NCBI GenBank assembly: GCA_964529305.1
Contig: CAZGUX010000230.1
Location: 1 to 64,000, forward strand
Source: CAZGUX01 sp964529305
GTDB taxonomy: Bacteria; Acidobacteriota; Terriglobia; Bryobacterales; Bryobacteraceae
Length of the DNA stretch: 64,000 bases
Direction: 5' to 3'
The translations under genes and the position numbers were made by a program. Numbering within the stretch: position 1 is the stretch's first letter; each line of letters begins with the position of its first letter. Shown here piece by piece: positions 49,847-58,818 of this stretch. The notes beneath the pieces were generated by a model. That model did not search any database. It saw only the letters and a program-made list of their open reading frames with translations, and was not told the DNA's origin.

Positions 49847-49970
49847 TCCGAACCGCGGGTGTAAACCCGCGGGTTTTTTTGGAGCCGCGACCATTAAACC
49901 CGCGGGTGCTCTGAAGGCGGATGTGAATGAAAGCCCAACGCAACCCGCGGGTTTACACCCGCGGTTCGGA
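49847..49970. repeat. BIME-like element: perfect 29-base inverted repeat with T tract
   Basis: Arms 49847-49875 and 49942-49970 are exact reverse complements. Each arm is itself a hairpin (CCGCGGGT-GTAA-ACCCGCGG). A third copy of the ACCCGCGGGT palindrome lies in the spacer. T7 follows the left hairpin at 49874-49880, so the left arm can act as a Rho-independent terminator for the GH42-like gene. The whole lies between convergent genes and resembles paired REP elements. Confidence 0.75.
49853..49880 (+). terminator. Rho-independent terminator of the GH42-like gene
   Basis: The stem CCGCGGGT/ACCCGCGG with loop GTAA is followed at once by G and seven T residues. It begins 15 bases after the stop codon at 49838. 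Confidence 0.65.
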
Positions 49971-49999
49971 GAGATGATGCGCCGCGACTTAGGGCTAGG

Positions 50000-51484
50000 T
50001 CAGGCATCCCTCGGCCGTAGGAACCACTCGGTCGCCTCGAACGAGTCCAGCCCGCCCGGCAACTGGCCGGCCTCTGGGTGCGTCGCGGTGTAGCGGGCCA
50101 AGAGTTTTTTCGATAGCTCACCGACCACCTCCGGATGCCGCGACGACACATCGTGAAACTCGCCGGGATCCTGGTCGAGATCGTACAGACGGACATACCG
50201 GCCCGGAGTCGGGTTGTCGGTCAGGTAGCCTTCGGTACGCTTCCGCTTGCCCGAGCAATGGATCAGCTTCCAACGCGCCGTGCGAACGAAGGCTTCTTCG
50301 TTCTCCAGGTACTGGCTGAAGATATGGTCGCGCGGCCTCACCGGTCGGCGGCCTTCCGTATACGGGCGAAGGCTGGCGCCGTGCATCACGGGCAGCGGTT
50401 CCACTCCCAACAGGTCGAGAATCGTCGGCGCCACGTCGACCGATTCGGTAAAGTCGCGAACCACTCCACGGCGCACGCGGCCCGGCCACCGGACGATCAA
50501 CGGTACTCGCAGCGCCGGATCGTAGCCGCAATGCTTCTCGAAGCGGCCGTGCTGGCCCAGGCAATATCCGTGGTCGGCGAGGTAGACCACCAGCGTGTCG
50601 TTCTCCAGATCGAGCTTCCGCAATTGGTCGAGCACGCGGCCGAGGTTCCTGTCGAGGAAGGCCACCGATGTGTAGTACGCCGCAGCGATACCCTGTTTTT
50701 CCGTGGGCGTCAGGTCGCGAAAGATGATCGGAATCTGCGGCGGATCTTCAGGGCCCACCCGCGGCACAGGAAACCGCGCCGCATCGAACCGGTCCCGATC
50801 TTCATAGGGAAAGTCGTACGGCGAATGCGGTTCCATGAAACTGACCCACAAGGCGAACGGATCATCCCGATGTTCGCGAAGAAACCGGCATGCCTGCTCG
50901 GCGATGTACGTGCCCTTCATATCGGCTTCGTACCGCGGGTACGGCAGTTTCTCCGCGTTCAGCCAGATGCGCGCCGGGTCCTTGAACGGCCTCCACTCCG
51001 GCTTGGACTTCGTCCCGGCGGGAAGAGCTTTCAGCGGGACCTCCCCGGCCCATCTGCGCTGCACCTCGTCCTCGGTCATCACCAGGCGGAATCCGTGCAG
51101 GCCGGCCCTGGCCTTCTGGTTGAAGTGCATCTTGCCGATGACCCCGGTGTCGTAGCCGGCCTGACCAAGCTGTTTCGCCAGTGTCGGCCTGGCTTCGGAC
51201 AAAGGCGTGCGCAACACGGTGACGCCCGCGGCGGACGGCATCAGGCCGGTGAAGAAGGATTGCCGCGAGGGCGTACAGACCGGCGCATTGCAGTAGTGGG
51301 CGGCAAAACGTGTGCCTTCAGCGGCCAGGCGGTCGAGGCCGGGAGTTCGCGCCAGGTGGTTTCCGTCCGCGCCCAATACGTACCCCGCGTGATCGTCGGA
51401 AATCAGAAACAGGAGGTTGGGCTTCCGTCCCTTTGCGGCCGCGGCCCCGGCGGCCGACATCATCCAACTGCGGCGGCTCTGCAT
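50000..51484 (-). CDS. Secreted type I sulfatase
   Basis: A 494-residue sulfatase. The start at 51484 is fixed by GGGAGG five bases upstream. The N-terminus (RRSWMMSAAGAAAA) looks like a Tat leader. LLFLISDDHAGYVLGADGNH carries the metal-binding Asp pair, and CTPSR at residues 70-74 is the C-x-P-x-R motif in which Cys70 is turned into formylglycine. Later motifs include GKMHFNQKARAGLHGF and VVYLADHGYCLGQHGRFEKH. It probably removes sulfate from polysaccharides. A sulfatase-maturing enzyme is not in the window. Confidence 0.92.
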   Translation of the reverse strand: MQSRRSWMMSAAGAAAAKGRKPNLLFLISDDHAGYVLGADGNHLARTPGLDRLAAEGTRFAAHYCNAPVCTPSRQSFFTGLMPSAAGVTVLRTPLSEARPTLAKQLGQAGYDTGVIGKMHFNQKARAGLHGFRLVMTEDEVQRRWAGEVPLKALPAGTKSKPEWRPFKDPARIWLNAEKLPYPRYEADMKGTYIAEQACRFLREHRDDPFALWVSFMEPHSPYDFPYEDRDRFDAARFPVPRVGPEDPPQIPIIFRDLTPTEKQGIAAAYYTSVAFLDRNLGRVLDQLRKLDLENDTLVVYLADHGYCLGQHGRFEKHCGYDPALRVPLIVRWPGRVRRGVVRDFTESVDVAPTILDLLGVEPLPVMHGASLRPYTEGRRPVRPRDHIFSQYLENEEAFVRTARWKLIHCSGKRKRTEGYLTDNPTPGRYVRLYDLDQDPGEFHDVSSRHPEVVGELSKKLLARYTATHPEAGQLPGGLDSFEATEWFLRPRDA

Positions 51485-51500
51485 GTTCCTCCCTGGCTCG

Positions 51501-51518
51501 ATGGTACACTGCGCCTGA
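51501..51518. promoter_or_regulatory. Overlapping divergent -10 hexamers at the sulfatase/small-gene junction
   Basis: Plus-strand TACACT (51505-51510) is eight bases before the ATG at 51519. Minus-strand TACCAT (51506-51501) is sixteen bases before the sulfatase ATG at 51484. The hexamers overlap by two bases. Confidence 0.4.
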
Positions 51519-51761
51519 ATGGCTATCGCCGGGAAGGATGTTACCCGCTTGATGGGACGACCTATCGAATCGCTGTCGATCACCGAGCGCAGGCAGGCGG
51601 CTGGACAGTTTGCGGCGTTGGAGATCTACACGCCCCAGACTCTGCCCTTGCGCCGGATCGAAGCAATCGGCGAATCCGCCCAGGAGTGCGTTCGCCAACT
51701 CACCGGACGTGGGCTCGATCCGTCCCAGTTCGAGTTTGTGCTCATCCGCCCCGCCTACTAA
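51519..51761 (+). CDS. Small hypothetical protein
   Basis: An 80-residue protein I do not recognise: RPIESLSITERRQAAGQFAA and IYTPQTLPLRRIEAIGESAQ, then ECVRQLTGRGLDPSQFEFVL. It has no signal, no membrane segment and no metal motif. Codon use looks like that of its neighbours. The region PQTLPLRRIEAIG suggests a small basic helical fold. It is divergent from the sulfatase and 48 bases before the convergent flippase gene. It is probably real. Confidence 0.6.
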   Translation: MAIAGKDVTRLMGRPIESLSITERRQAAGQFAALEIYTPQTLPLRRIEAIGESAQECVRQLTGRGLDPSQFEFVLIRPAY

Positions 51762-51809
51762 CGGCTCGATCCGAGCCCCGGCCTCGACCTGGCGGATCCG
51801 CCTTCTCTC

Positions 51810-52829
51810 TCAGTCCGACGTCGCGCCGAGGCGCGACTCCACGCTGACGCGGGCCCGCTGCCGGATCTCATCCAGCTTCAAACCGGTAAGCGCGACCGCA
51901 ACGAACCCTCCGATCAACAGGGGCAGGGTCAGAACTCCGAACATCATCAGGGAGAAGCCCGCCGCGGTGGACTTCGGCACGCCGAACAGCCCCAGCCCCA
52001 GAACGACCAGGAACTGGTACAGGCCGGCGTTGCCCGGCGCATTGGGGATGACGGTTCCGACGCGCAGGATGACGTACACCGTGAAGGGCGCCCACATTGG
52101 CAGATCGAGTCCGTATCCCTGGATCAGCGCCCAAATAGGAACCAGTTGCAACGCGGCATACACCAGGCTCGCGCCCGCGGTGGCGATGACCGTCCGCGGA
52201 TTCCCCATCGCGTGAATGCCGTCCACCAGATGGTGCAGATAGTGGAGCCAGCGGTTCTCCTTGACCATCGCGTGTGCGTGCTGCCTCCGCAGCCCGACGA
52301 ACACCAGGACGCCAAGAAGGGCAATCACCACGATGCCCATCAGTCGCCCCGCGTCCACTACGTATCCCGGCAACTCCTGAAATAGCGTGAGCAGAAGCAG
52401 GCAGACGAACAGCCACACGCCGTCCAGCACCCGTTCAATCGCCACCGAGGAAATCGCCAGACCTACGGGAATGTGGTTCCAATGCGCGAGCAAGTAGCAT
52501 CGGATGATTTCCCCGGTGCGGAGCGGCAGAATCTCGTTGGCGTAGAGGCCGATGTACACCGCCTGCACCGTGCGCCACAACCTGGTCTTGACCACGGGCC
52601 GCAACAGGATCTGCCACCGCCAGCCGTGGCACACATAGACGCTTAGATCGAAGATGACCGCAATCGTGACAAAACGCCAGTCCAACTCGCCAAAGTCTTT
52701 CAGCGTCTGGCGCCAGTCGAAGCCGTGAAATACCCAGATCAGGCTGGCGATCGAAATTGAATAGCCGAGCACCGGCAGCAGCCAGGACGGGGCCTTGGTT
52801 TTCTGGACGATGACCGGGGTCTGCTCCAT
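51810..52829 (-). CDS. Flippase-like integral membrane protein (LPG synthase TM/UPF0104 family)
   Basis: A 339-residue protein with about eight membrane helices. The family motifs are WVFHGFDWRQTLKDFGELDW near the N-terminus, YANEILPLRTGEIIRCYLLA, and RVGTVIPNAPGNAGLYQFLV. This is the AglD/MprF-transmembrane-like family, whose members move or modify lipid-linked substrates; no synthase domain is attached. The ATG at 52829 was chosen at the start of the conserved region. A TATGAT-like -10 sits about 30 bases upstream. The substrate is unknown. Confidence 0.8.
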   Translation of the reverse strand: MEQTPVIVQKTKAPSWLLPVLGYSISIASLIWVFHGFDWRQTLKDFGELDWRFVTIAVIFDLSVYVCHGWRWQILLRPVVKTRLWRTVQAVYIGLYANEILPLRTGEIIRCYLLAHWNHIPVGLAISSVAIERVLDGVWLFVCLLLLTLFQELPGYVVDAGRLMGIVVIALLGVLVFVGLRRQHAHAMVKENRWLHYLHHLVDGIHAMGNPRTVIATAGASLVYAALQLVPIWALIQGYGLDLPMWAPFTVYVILRVGTVIPNAPGNAGLYQFLVVLGLGLFGVPKSTAAGFSLMMFGVLTLPLLIGGFVAVALTGLKLDEIRQRARVSVESRLGATSD

Positions 52830-52948
52830 GAAAGGCGGGTTCCTGCAGTTAATGAATATCCATATCATAACGCGGGGCCTACTCCCGCCCCGGCCCCGCA
52901 GGCTTACGCGAGACCTTCCGCGGTAAACTTGTGAGCGTTCCTTCTCGA

Positions 52949-55279
52949 ATGAAACCACTAGAGCGTGTCGCCGTTTTGGGTGCGGGTACCATGGGCGCGG
53001 GAATCGCCGCGCATTTCGCCAACGCCGGTGTACCGGTCTTGTTGCTGGACGTCCTGACACCGGGCAGTCCCAAGCGCAGTGCCGCCGCCGAGACGGGCCT
53101 GCAAGCCGCGGCCAAACGCCGCCCCGGGGCTCTGTTTGTTCCGCAAGTGGCCTCTCGGATCGCCTGCGGCAACTTTGAGGACGACTTGCCTGCGATCGCC
53201 GGCTGCGACTGGATCCTGGAGGCGGTGGTCGAGCGACTGGACGTCAAGCAGGAACTGCTCGCCCGGGTCGAACGCCACCGCCGCCCTGGCACGATTCTCT
53301 CCACCAACACCAGCGGCATCCCGCTGCGCCTGATCTCCCGTGACTTCGCCGCGGAAACGCGCCGGCACTTTCTGGGGACGCACTTCTTCAATCCCCCCCG
53401 CCACCTGCACTTGCTGGAACTCATTCCGGGGGCCGAGACCGGCTCTGACGTGATCGCGTTCGTTCGCGACTTCTGCGACCGCCGGTTGGGCAAAGGGGTC
53501 GTCGGCTGCAAGGACACGCCAAACTTCATCGCCAACCGGATCGGGAGTTTCTACGGCGCCGCCGTCCACCAACTGACCCTCGACGGAGACTACTCCATCG
53601 AGGAAGTTGACCTGCTGACGGGTCCCCTGCTGGGCTTGCCGCGTAGCGCCACGTATCGCCTCATGGACATCGTGGGGATCGATGTCTGGGCGCACGTCAC
53701 GCGAAACCTCCACGAAGCCGTTCCCCATGACCCGTGGCGCAATCGGTTTGTCCTACCCGCGTTCATGAATGAAATGATCGAGCGCGGCTGGCTGGGAGAG
53801 AAGCGCGGCCAGGGATTCTACAAGGTCGTCGGGAAAGGGGACGACAAGCAGATCCTGGTGATCAACCGCAAGACCCTCGAGTACGGCCCGCAGCAGAAGG
53901 TGAAGTTTCCTTCGGTCGAAGCGGTTCGGAATCTCGAAGACCTCGGCGAACGCTTGCGGACGCTCGTCACCGCCACCGACCGCGCGGGTTCTTTCGTCTG
54001 GCAACTGCTGCGCGACCATCTGCTCTACGCCGCCTCGATGGTGCCCGAAATCTCCGATCGCATCATCGAGATCGATCAGGCCATGCGCTGGGGCTACGCG
54101 CACAAACTCGGCCCGTTCGAGACGTGGGATGCGCTCGGCTTTGCGGAAACCGCGCAACGCATGGAGCGCGATGGCTGTGCTTTCCCTCCATCGGTCGAGC
54201 GGATGCGGTCGTCCGGAGCAACCTCGTTCTACCGTGCCGCCGACGCCGCCGGCACGCCCCGCACCGAGTACTTCGACCTGGGCGCTGGCGACTACCGTTT
54301 GGCCGAGGAACGCCCCGGCATTCTCTCCATGCCCGAGATCAAACGGGCGCGGGGAGTCGTTCAGTCCAACGCGGGCGCCTCCCTGGTCGATCTGGGTGAA
54401 GGCGTCCTGTGCGTCGAGTTCCACAGCAAGATGAACTCGATCGGCGAGGACTTCCTGGCCATGCTGCAGGCCGGACTCGACGAAACGGCCAGGAACTTTC
54501 AGGCGATGGTGATCGCCAACCAGGGCGAGAACTTCTCCGCCGGCGCGAACCTGATGTGGCTGCTGCTGGCCGCTCAGGAAGGCGACTGGGACGAGATCGA
54601 TCTCGCGGTCCGGCGATTCCAGCAGGTCAATCTCGCCATCCAGCGCTCGCCTAAACCCGTGGTCGCCGCGCCGTTTGCCCTGACCCTGGGCGGCGGCGCG
54701 GAGATCGCGATGCACGCTGCCCGCGCCCAGTCCTCCGCCGAACTCTATATGGGCCTGGTCGAGGCCGGCGTCGGCCTCATTCCCGCCGGCGGCGGGTGCA
54801 AGGAGATGCTCCGCCGTTGCGAGTCCCCCAAACAGGCCTTCGAGACGATTGGTTTCGCCAAGACATCCACCAGCGCGGAGGACGCGAAGGCCTTGCACTA
54901 TCTGCGTGAGGAAGATCCGGTCTCGATGAATCCGGAGAGGCTTCTGGGTGACGCTAAGGCATTAGCCCTTTCGCTTGCCGCGAATTACCAGCCCCCATCG
55001 TCCCTCCCCATTCGCGTCGAGGGAGAAAGCGGATACGCGACCCTCAAGATGGGTGTCTTTCTCGCTCACGAAGGCCAGTTCATCACCGAATACGACGCTG
55101 TGATCGGCGAAAAGCTGTCCTATATTCTGAGCGGCGGCCGCCTCAGCGGTCCCCAGGACGTCGCCGAACAGTACCTGCTCGATCTCGAGCGCGAAGCCTT
55201 CCTCAGCTTGTGCGGCAATCTCAAAACGCAGGAACGGATGCAGCACATGCTCAAAACCGGAAAGCCCCTAAGGAATTAG
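52949..55279 (+). CDS. FadN-like 3-hydroxyacyl-CoA dehydrogenase/enoyl-CoA hydratase
   Basis: A 776-residue bifunctional beta-oxidation enzyme. The N-terminal NAD-binding motif is VAVLGAGTMGAGIAAHFANA, followed by the HAD signature GTHFFNPPRHLHLLELIPG and the second dehydrogenase domain. The C-terminal part is a crotonase fold with ANQGENFSAGANLMWLLLAA and TLGGGAEIAMHA. This order, dehydrogenase first, is that of FadN rather than E. coli FadB. A GTG at 52931 is an alternative start. It is three bases before the thiolase, which completes the cycle. Confidence 0.92.
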   Translation: MKPLERVAVLGAGTMGAGIAAHFANAGVPVLLLDVLTPGSPKRSAAAETGLQAAAKRRPGALFVPQVASRIACGNFEDDLPAIAGCDWILEAVVERLDVKQELLARVERHRRPGTILSTNTSGIPLRLISRDFAAETRRHFLGTHFFNPPRHLHLLELIPGAETGSDVIAFVRDFCDRRLGKGVVGCKDTPNFIANRIGSFYGAAVHQLTLDGDYSIEEVDLLTGPLLGLPRSATYRLMDIVGIDVWAHVTRNLHEAVPHDPWRNRFVLPAFMNEMIERGWLGEKRGQGFYKVVGKGDDKQILVINRKTLEYGPQQKVKFPSVEAVRNLEDLGERLRTLVTATDRAGSFVWQLLRDHLLYAASMVPEISDRIIEIDQAMRWGYAHKLGPFETWDALGFAETAQRMERDGCAFPPSVERMRSSGATSFYRAADAAGTPRTEYFDLGAGDYRLAEERPGILSMPEIKRARGVVQSNAGASLVDLGEGVLCVEFHSKMNSIGEDFLAMLQAGLDETARNFQAMVIANQGENFSAGANLMWLLLAAQEGDWDEIDLAVRRFQQVNLAIQRSPKPVVAAPFALTLGGGAEIAMHAARAQSSAELYMGLVEAGVGLIPAGGGCKEMLRRCESPKQAFETIGFAKTSTSAEDAKALHYLREEDPVSMNPERLLGDAKALALSLAANYQPPSSLPIRVEGESGYATLKMGVFLAHEGQFITEYDAVIGEKLSYILSGGRLSGPQDVAEQYLLDLEREAFLSLCGNLKTQERMQHMLKTGKPLRN

Positions 55280-55282
55280 TCA

Positions 55283-56458
55283 ATGCCTGAAGCTCTATTG
55301 ATCGATTGCCTGCGCACGCCCGTCGGCAAGGCCCCGCGCGGCACGTTGCGTCACACGCGGCCCGATGAGTTGGGCGCCGTCGTCCTTCGCCGCCTGCTGG
55401 AGAAGTATCCGCAGGTCGCGCCGGCAGACATTGAAGACGTCATCTTCGGTTGCGCGATGCCGGAGGGCGAGGCCGGCGGCAACCTGGCGCGCCTGGTCGC
55501 CCTGCGCGCCGGATTACCCGATTCGGTCCCGGGCATGACGATCAATCGCTTCTGTAGCTCCGGACTGCAGTCGATCGCCCTCGCGGCCGACCAGATCCGC
55601 TCGGGTTCCGCCGATATCCTGATCGCCGGCGGCGCGGAGTCGATGAGCCTGATCCCGACGGCCGGGTACAAGTTCGCGCCCAACCCGTGGTTCATCGACC
55701 ATCGGCCCGAGGTCTACATGAGCATGGGCCTCACCGCGGAACGCCTGCAGCGCAAGTACGGGGTCACGCGCGAGGATTCCGACGCCTTCGCGTATCGCAG
55801 CCACCGGAATGCCCTCGACGCCCAGCAGCAAGGCCGCTTTGATGACGAGCTCGTGCCGGTCGAAGTGGAGACCGTGAGCCCCTCGAACGGCAGACCAAGC
55901 CGATCGACCAGCATGTTTTCGAAAGACGAAGGGCCGCGCGCCGACACCTCGCTGGAAGCCCTGGCAAAGCTGAAGCCGGTCTTTCATTCGAAGGGCACGG
56001 TGACCGCGGGCAATGCCTCGCAGACCAGCGACGGCGCCGCCGCGGCGCTGGTCATGTCCGGCCGCAAGGCTCGGGAGCTGGGCTTGAAGCCGGCGGCGCG
56101 CTTTGTCTCGTTTGCCGTCGGCGGCGTTCCTCCGGAGATCATGGGCATCGGACCGGTGGCGGCAATTCCAAAAGCCGTCGAGCGCGCGGGCATACCGCTC
56201 GACGAGATCGGGTTGATCGAGTTAAACGAGGCCTTCGCCGTGCAGGCGCTGGCCGTGATTCGCGAAGCCGGCCTCGACCTCGATCGCGTCAACGTCAACG
56301 GCGGGGCGATCGCCTTGGGCCACCCGTTGGGCTGCACGGGGACCAAACTCACCGCCACCCTGCTCGGTGAGATGCGCCGGCGGAATACCCGTTACGGCAT
56401 GGTGACGATGTGTGTCGGCGGAGGACAAGGCGCCGCCGGTATCTTCGAGTTGATGTGA
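55283..56458 (+). CDS. Acetyl-CoA acyltransferase (thiolase)
   Basis: A 391-residue thiolase of normal length. The nucleophile Cys91 is in NRFCSSGLQSIALAADQIRS. The second site motif NGGAIALGHPLGCTGTK has the His, and CVGGGQGAAGIFE carries the base Cys near the C-terminus. It releases acetyl-CoA at the end of each beta-oxidation round. A TAAGGA site precedes the ATG, and it is in the same operon as the FadN-like gene. Confidence 0.93.
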   Translation: MPEALLIDCLRTPVGKAPRGTLRHTRPDELGAVVLRRLLEKYPQVAPADIEDVIFGCAMPEGEAGGNLARLVALRAGLPDSVPGMTINRFCSSGLQSIALAADQIRSGSADILIAGGAESMSLIPTAGYKFAPNPWFIDHRPEVYMSMGLTAERLQRKYGVTREDSDAFAYRSHRNALDAQQQGRFDDELVPVEVETVSPSNGRPSRSTSMFSKDEGPRADTSLEALAKLKPVFHSKGTVTAGNASQTSDGAAAALVMSGRKARELGLKPAARFVSFAVGGVPPEIMGIGPVAAIPKAVERAGIPLDEIGLIELNEAFAVQALAVIREAGLDLDRVNVNGGAIALGHPLGCTGTKLTATLLGEMRRRNTRYGMVTMCVGGGQGAAGIFELM

Positions 56459-56485
56459 TGGGAATCCATCTGAATCCCAGATCGT

Positions 56486-56528
56486 GGGGCGGGCGCCCTC
56501 GCCCGCGGCCCGCCCCCTGGCCGGCTTA
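56486..56528. repeat. Intergenic repeat related to the one at 14.2 kb
   Basis: The stretch begins CGTGGGGCGGGCGCCCTCG and ends GGCCCGCCCCCTGGCCGGCTT. Both ends match the repeat at 14213-14239, here with an insertion of about 17 bases. It lies in the gap between the thiolase and acyl-CoA dehydrogenase genes. Confidence 0.5.
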
Positions 56529-56601
56529 CTCGGCCGCGGACCGCGGGGAACTGCCTCGCCCCGTCTGAACGATTAGGAAAAAACTCTCAGCGGAGAAGCC
56601 C

Positions 56602-58377
56602 ATGGCCACCACACTCGCCCTCCCCAAGACTTCCGGCGGAGCCTTCCTCATCGAAAACACCGAGACCCTGTTCACCGCCGAAGACCTGTCCGAAGACCAC
56701 CGCGCCGTCGCCCGCACCGTCGACGAATTCTGGCAACAGGAAGTGGAGCCGAACCTCGAGGCGATCCTTCACGGTGACTTCGATCTCGCTGTCTCGCTCC
56801 TCCGGAGATCCGCGGAACTGGGTTTGGTTTCCATCCTCACCCCGGAGCGGTTCGGCGGCATGGAACTCGATCTGACGTCGTCGATGGTGGTCGCCGAGCA
56901 CCTGGCGCGCGACGGATCGTACGCCGCCTGGCACGGCGCGCACGCCGGAATCGGCACATTGCCCTTGCTGTTGTTCGGAACCGAGGAGCAGAAGCAGCGC
57001 TACCTGCCCAGGTTGTCCTCCGCCGAATGGGTGGGAGCCTATTGCCTGAGCGAACCCCACGCCGGCTCCGATGCGCTAGCCGCAAAAACCCGCGCCGATT
57101 TATCTCCTGACGGTACGCACTACGTGCTGAGCGGGCAGAAGATGTGGATCACCAACGGCGGCAAGGCCGACCTGTTCACGGTGTTCGCCAAGATCGGCGG
57201 CGAGCAGTTCTCGGCCTTCCTGGTCGAACGCGCGACGCCCGGCGTCTCGGTAGGCGCCGAAGAAAAGAAGATGGGCATCAAGGGTAGTTCCACCTGCGCC
57301 GTCTTCCTTGACAACGTGCGGGTGCCGAAGGAGAACCTGCTGGGCGAACCTGGCCGCGGCCACATCATCGCCTTCAACATCCTCAACCTCGGCCGGCTAA
57401 AACTGGGCCCGTTCGCCGTCGGCGGCGCCAAGGAAGTGCTGGCGCTGTCCATCCGTTACGCGAAGGAGCGCAACGCCTTCGGCTCGGCGATCGCCTCCTT
57501 CGGAATGATCCAGCACAAACTGGCCGAGATGACGATCCGCATCTGCGCCGCCGAATCGATGGTCTGGCGCGTGGTGGGCTGGATTGAGTCGCACCTCGAC
57601 GGGATCTCCTGGGAGGCTGCCGACGCCGCCCAGCGCAAGCTGAAAGCCGTCGAGGAGTTCGCGGCCGAATGCTCCATCATCAAGGTCGCCGCCTCGGAGA
57701 TGCTCGACTACGTCGTCGACGAGGGCGTCCAGATTCACGGCGGCTACGGATTCCACGCCGACTACCGTGTCGAGCGCGCCTACCGCGATTCGCGCATCAA
57801 CCGGATTTTTGAAGGCACCAACGAGATCAACCGTCTACTGACCACGGGTATGTTGCTGAAGCGCGCGGCTCGAGGCCAATTGGCCCTGGTTCCGGCAGCG
57901 CAGGCTGTACTGTCGGAAGCCTTGTCAGGACCCTCACCGGCCATCCCGGACAACTCGCCTCTGGCCGCCGAGGTACTGCTGGCTCGGAACGCCAAGAAGA
58001 TTGCCCTGCTGCTGATGGGTGCCGCGTACCAGAAGTTCGGCAACGGTCTGGAGCATCAGCAGGAGGTGCTCGCCGGCATTACGGATGTCGTGACCGAGGC
58101 ATTCGCCATGGAATCCCTGGCGCTGCGGTGCCGCCTTCTGCAGCAGAGCAACCGGGCAGCCTTGGCGCGCGATGCCGCCGCGGTGTTCACCCGCGATGGC
58201 ATGGCCCGCGCGGAATTCACGGCAAGAACTGTCCTGGCCGCCTGCGCCGAAGGCGATACGCTCCGCACCCAACTCGCCCTCCTTCGCCGCTTTGTGAAGT
58301 ACGATCCCGTGGACGCGATCGCCGCCCGGCGGCGGATCGCCGCCCGCTGCGTCGAAGCGGGACGCTATCCATTCTGA
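56602..58377 (+). CDS. Acyl-CoA dehydrogenase
   Basis: A 591-residue flavin enzyme: the N-terminal helical domain, AYCLSEPHAGSDALAAKTRA and KMWITNGGKADLFTVFA in the middle beta domain, and GYGFHADYRVERAYRDSRIN followed by IFEGTNEINRLL at the end of the C-terminal helical domain. A further 170 residues follow this, so the protein is longer than the short-chain type and like VLCAD-type FadE proteins. It does the first step of beta-oxidation, feeding the two enzymes upstream. A GGAGAAG site precedes the ATG. Confidence 0.93.
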   Translation: MATTLALPKTSGGAFLIENTETLFTAEDLSEDHRAVARTVDEFWQQEVEPNLEAILHGDFDLAVSLLRRSAELGLVSILTPERFGGMELDLTSSMVVAEHLARDGSYAAWHGAHAGIGTLPLLLFGTEEQKQRYLPRLSSAEWVGAYCLSEPHAGSDALAAKTRADLSPDGTHYVLSGQKMWITNGGKADLFTVFAKIGGEQFSAFLVERATPGVSVGAEEKKMGIKGSSTCAVFLDNVRVPKENLLGEPGRGHIIAFNILNLGRLKLGPFAVGGAKEVLALSIRYAKERNAFGSAIASFGMIQHKLAEMTIRICAAESMVWRVVGWIESHLDGISWEAADAAQRKLKAVEEFAAECSIIKVAASEMLDYVVDEGVQIHGGYGFHADYRVERAYRDSRINRIFEGTNEINRLLTTGMLLKRAARGQLALVPAAQAVLSEALSGPSPAIPDNSPLAAEVLLARNAKKIALLLMGAAYQKFGNGLEHQQEVLAGITDVVTEAFAMESLALRCRLLQQSNRAALARDAAAVFTRDGMARAEFTARTVLAACAEGDTLRTQLALLRRFVKYDPVDAIAARRRIAARCVEAGRYPF

Positions 58378-58386
58378 GAGAAGACT

Positions 58387-58818
58387 ATGAGCCGTCCAGC
58401 CAATTACGAAGATGCCAACCTGATCCTGCGCCTGTTCGAAGAACGGCGCGAGCCTCGCCTGCGTCAGGCCCGCGAATGGTTCGTCAAGAGCTTCCGGTAC
58501 AAGACCGTCAAGGAGTTCTTCGATGCCTGCCCTCTGGGCTCGGAAGAGAACACGTCGGTCCGCATGGTGGCCAGCTACTGGGAGATGGTCGCCTCGTTCA
58601 TCACCGGCGGCGTTCTGCATGAGGAGTTGTTCTTCCAGAGCGGACGCGAACTCGTGCTCTGTTATCTGCGGTTGCGCCCGATCCTCGCCGAGTTGCGGGA
58701 GACCAACAAGGATCCGTTCCTCTACACGAATCTGGAAATCGTGGCGAAGCGGTTCGAAGAATACGCGACGGCGCGCGCGCCCGAGTCGTTCGCCGCCTTC
58801 GCGCAGCGCGTGTCGTGA
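58387..58818 (+). CDS. Hypothetical protein, DUF4760-like (tentative)
   Basis: A 143-residue mostly helical protein: SRPANYEDANLILRLFEERR, EWFVKSFRYKTVKEFFDACP, and MVASYWEMVASFITGGVLHE. The Trp and aromatic positions in VASYWEMVASF recall DUF4760-type proteins that follow metabolic genes, but I cannot be certain. It starts ten bases after the acyl-CoA dehydrogenase and its stop overlaps the kinase start (GTGA), so it belongs to the same transcript. It may help in acyl or cofactor handling, which is speculative. Confidence 0.65.
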   Translation: MSRPANYEDANLILRLFEERREPRLRQAREWFVKSFRYKTVKEFFDACPLGSEENTSVRMVASYWEMVASFITGGVLHEELFFQSGRELVLCYLRLRPILAELRETNKDPFLYTNLEIVAKRFEEYATARAPESFAAFAQRVS

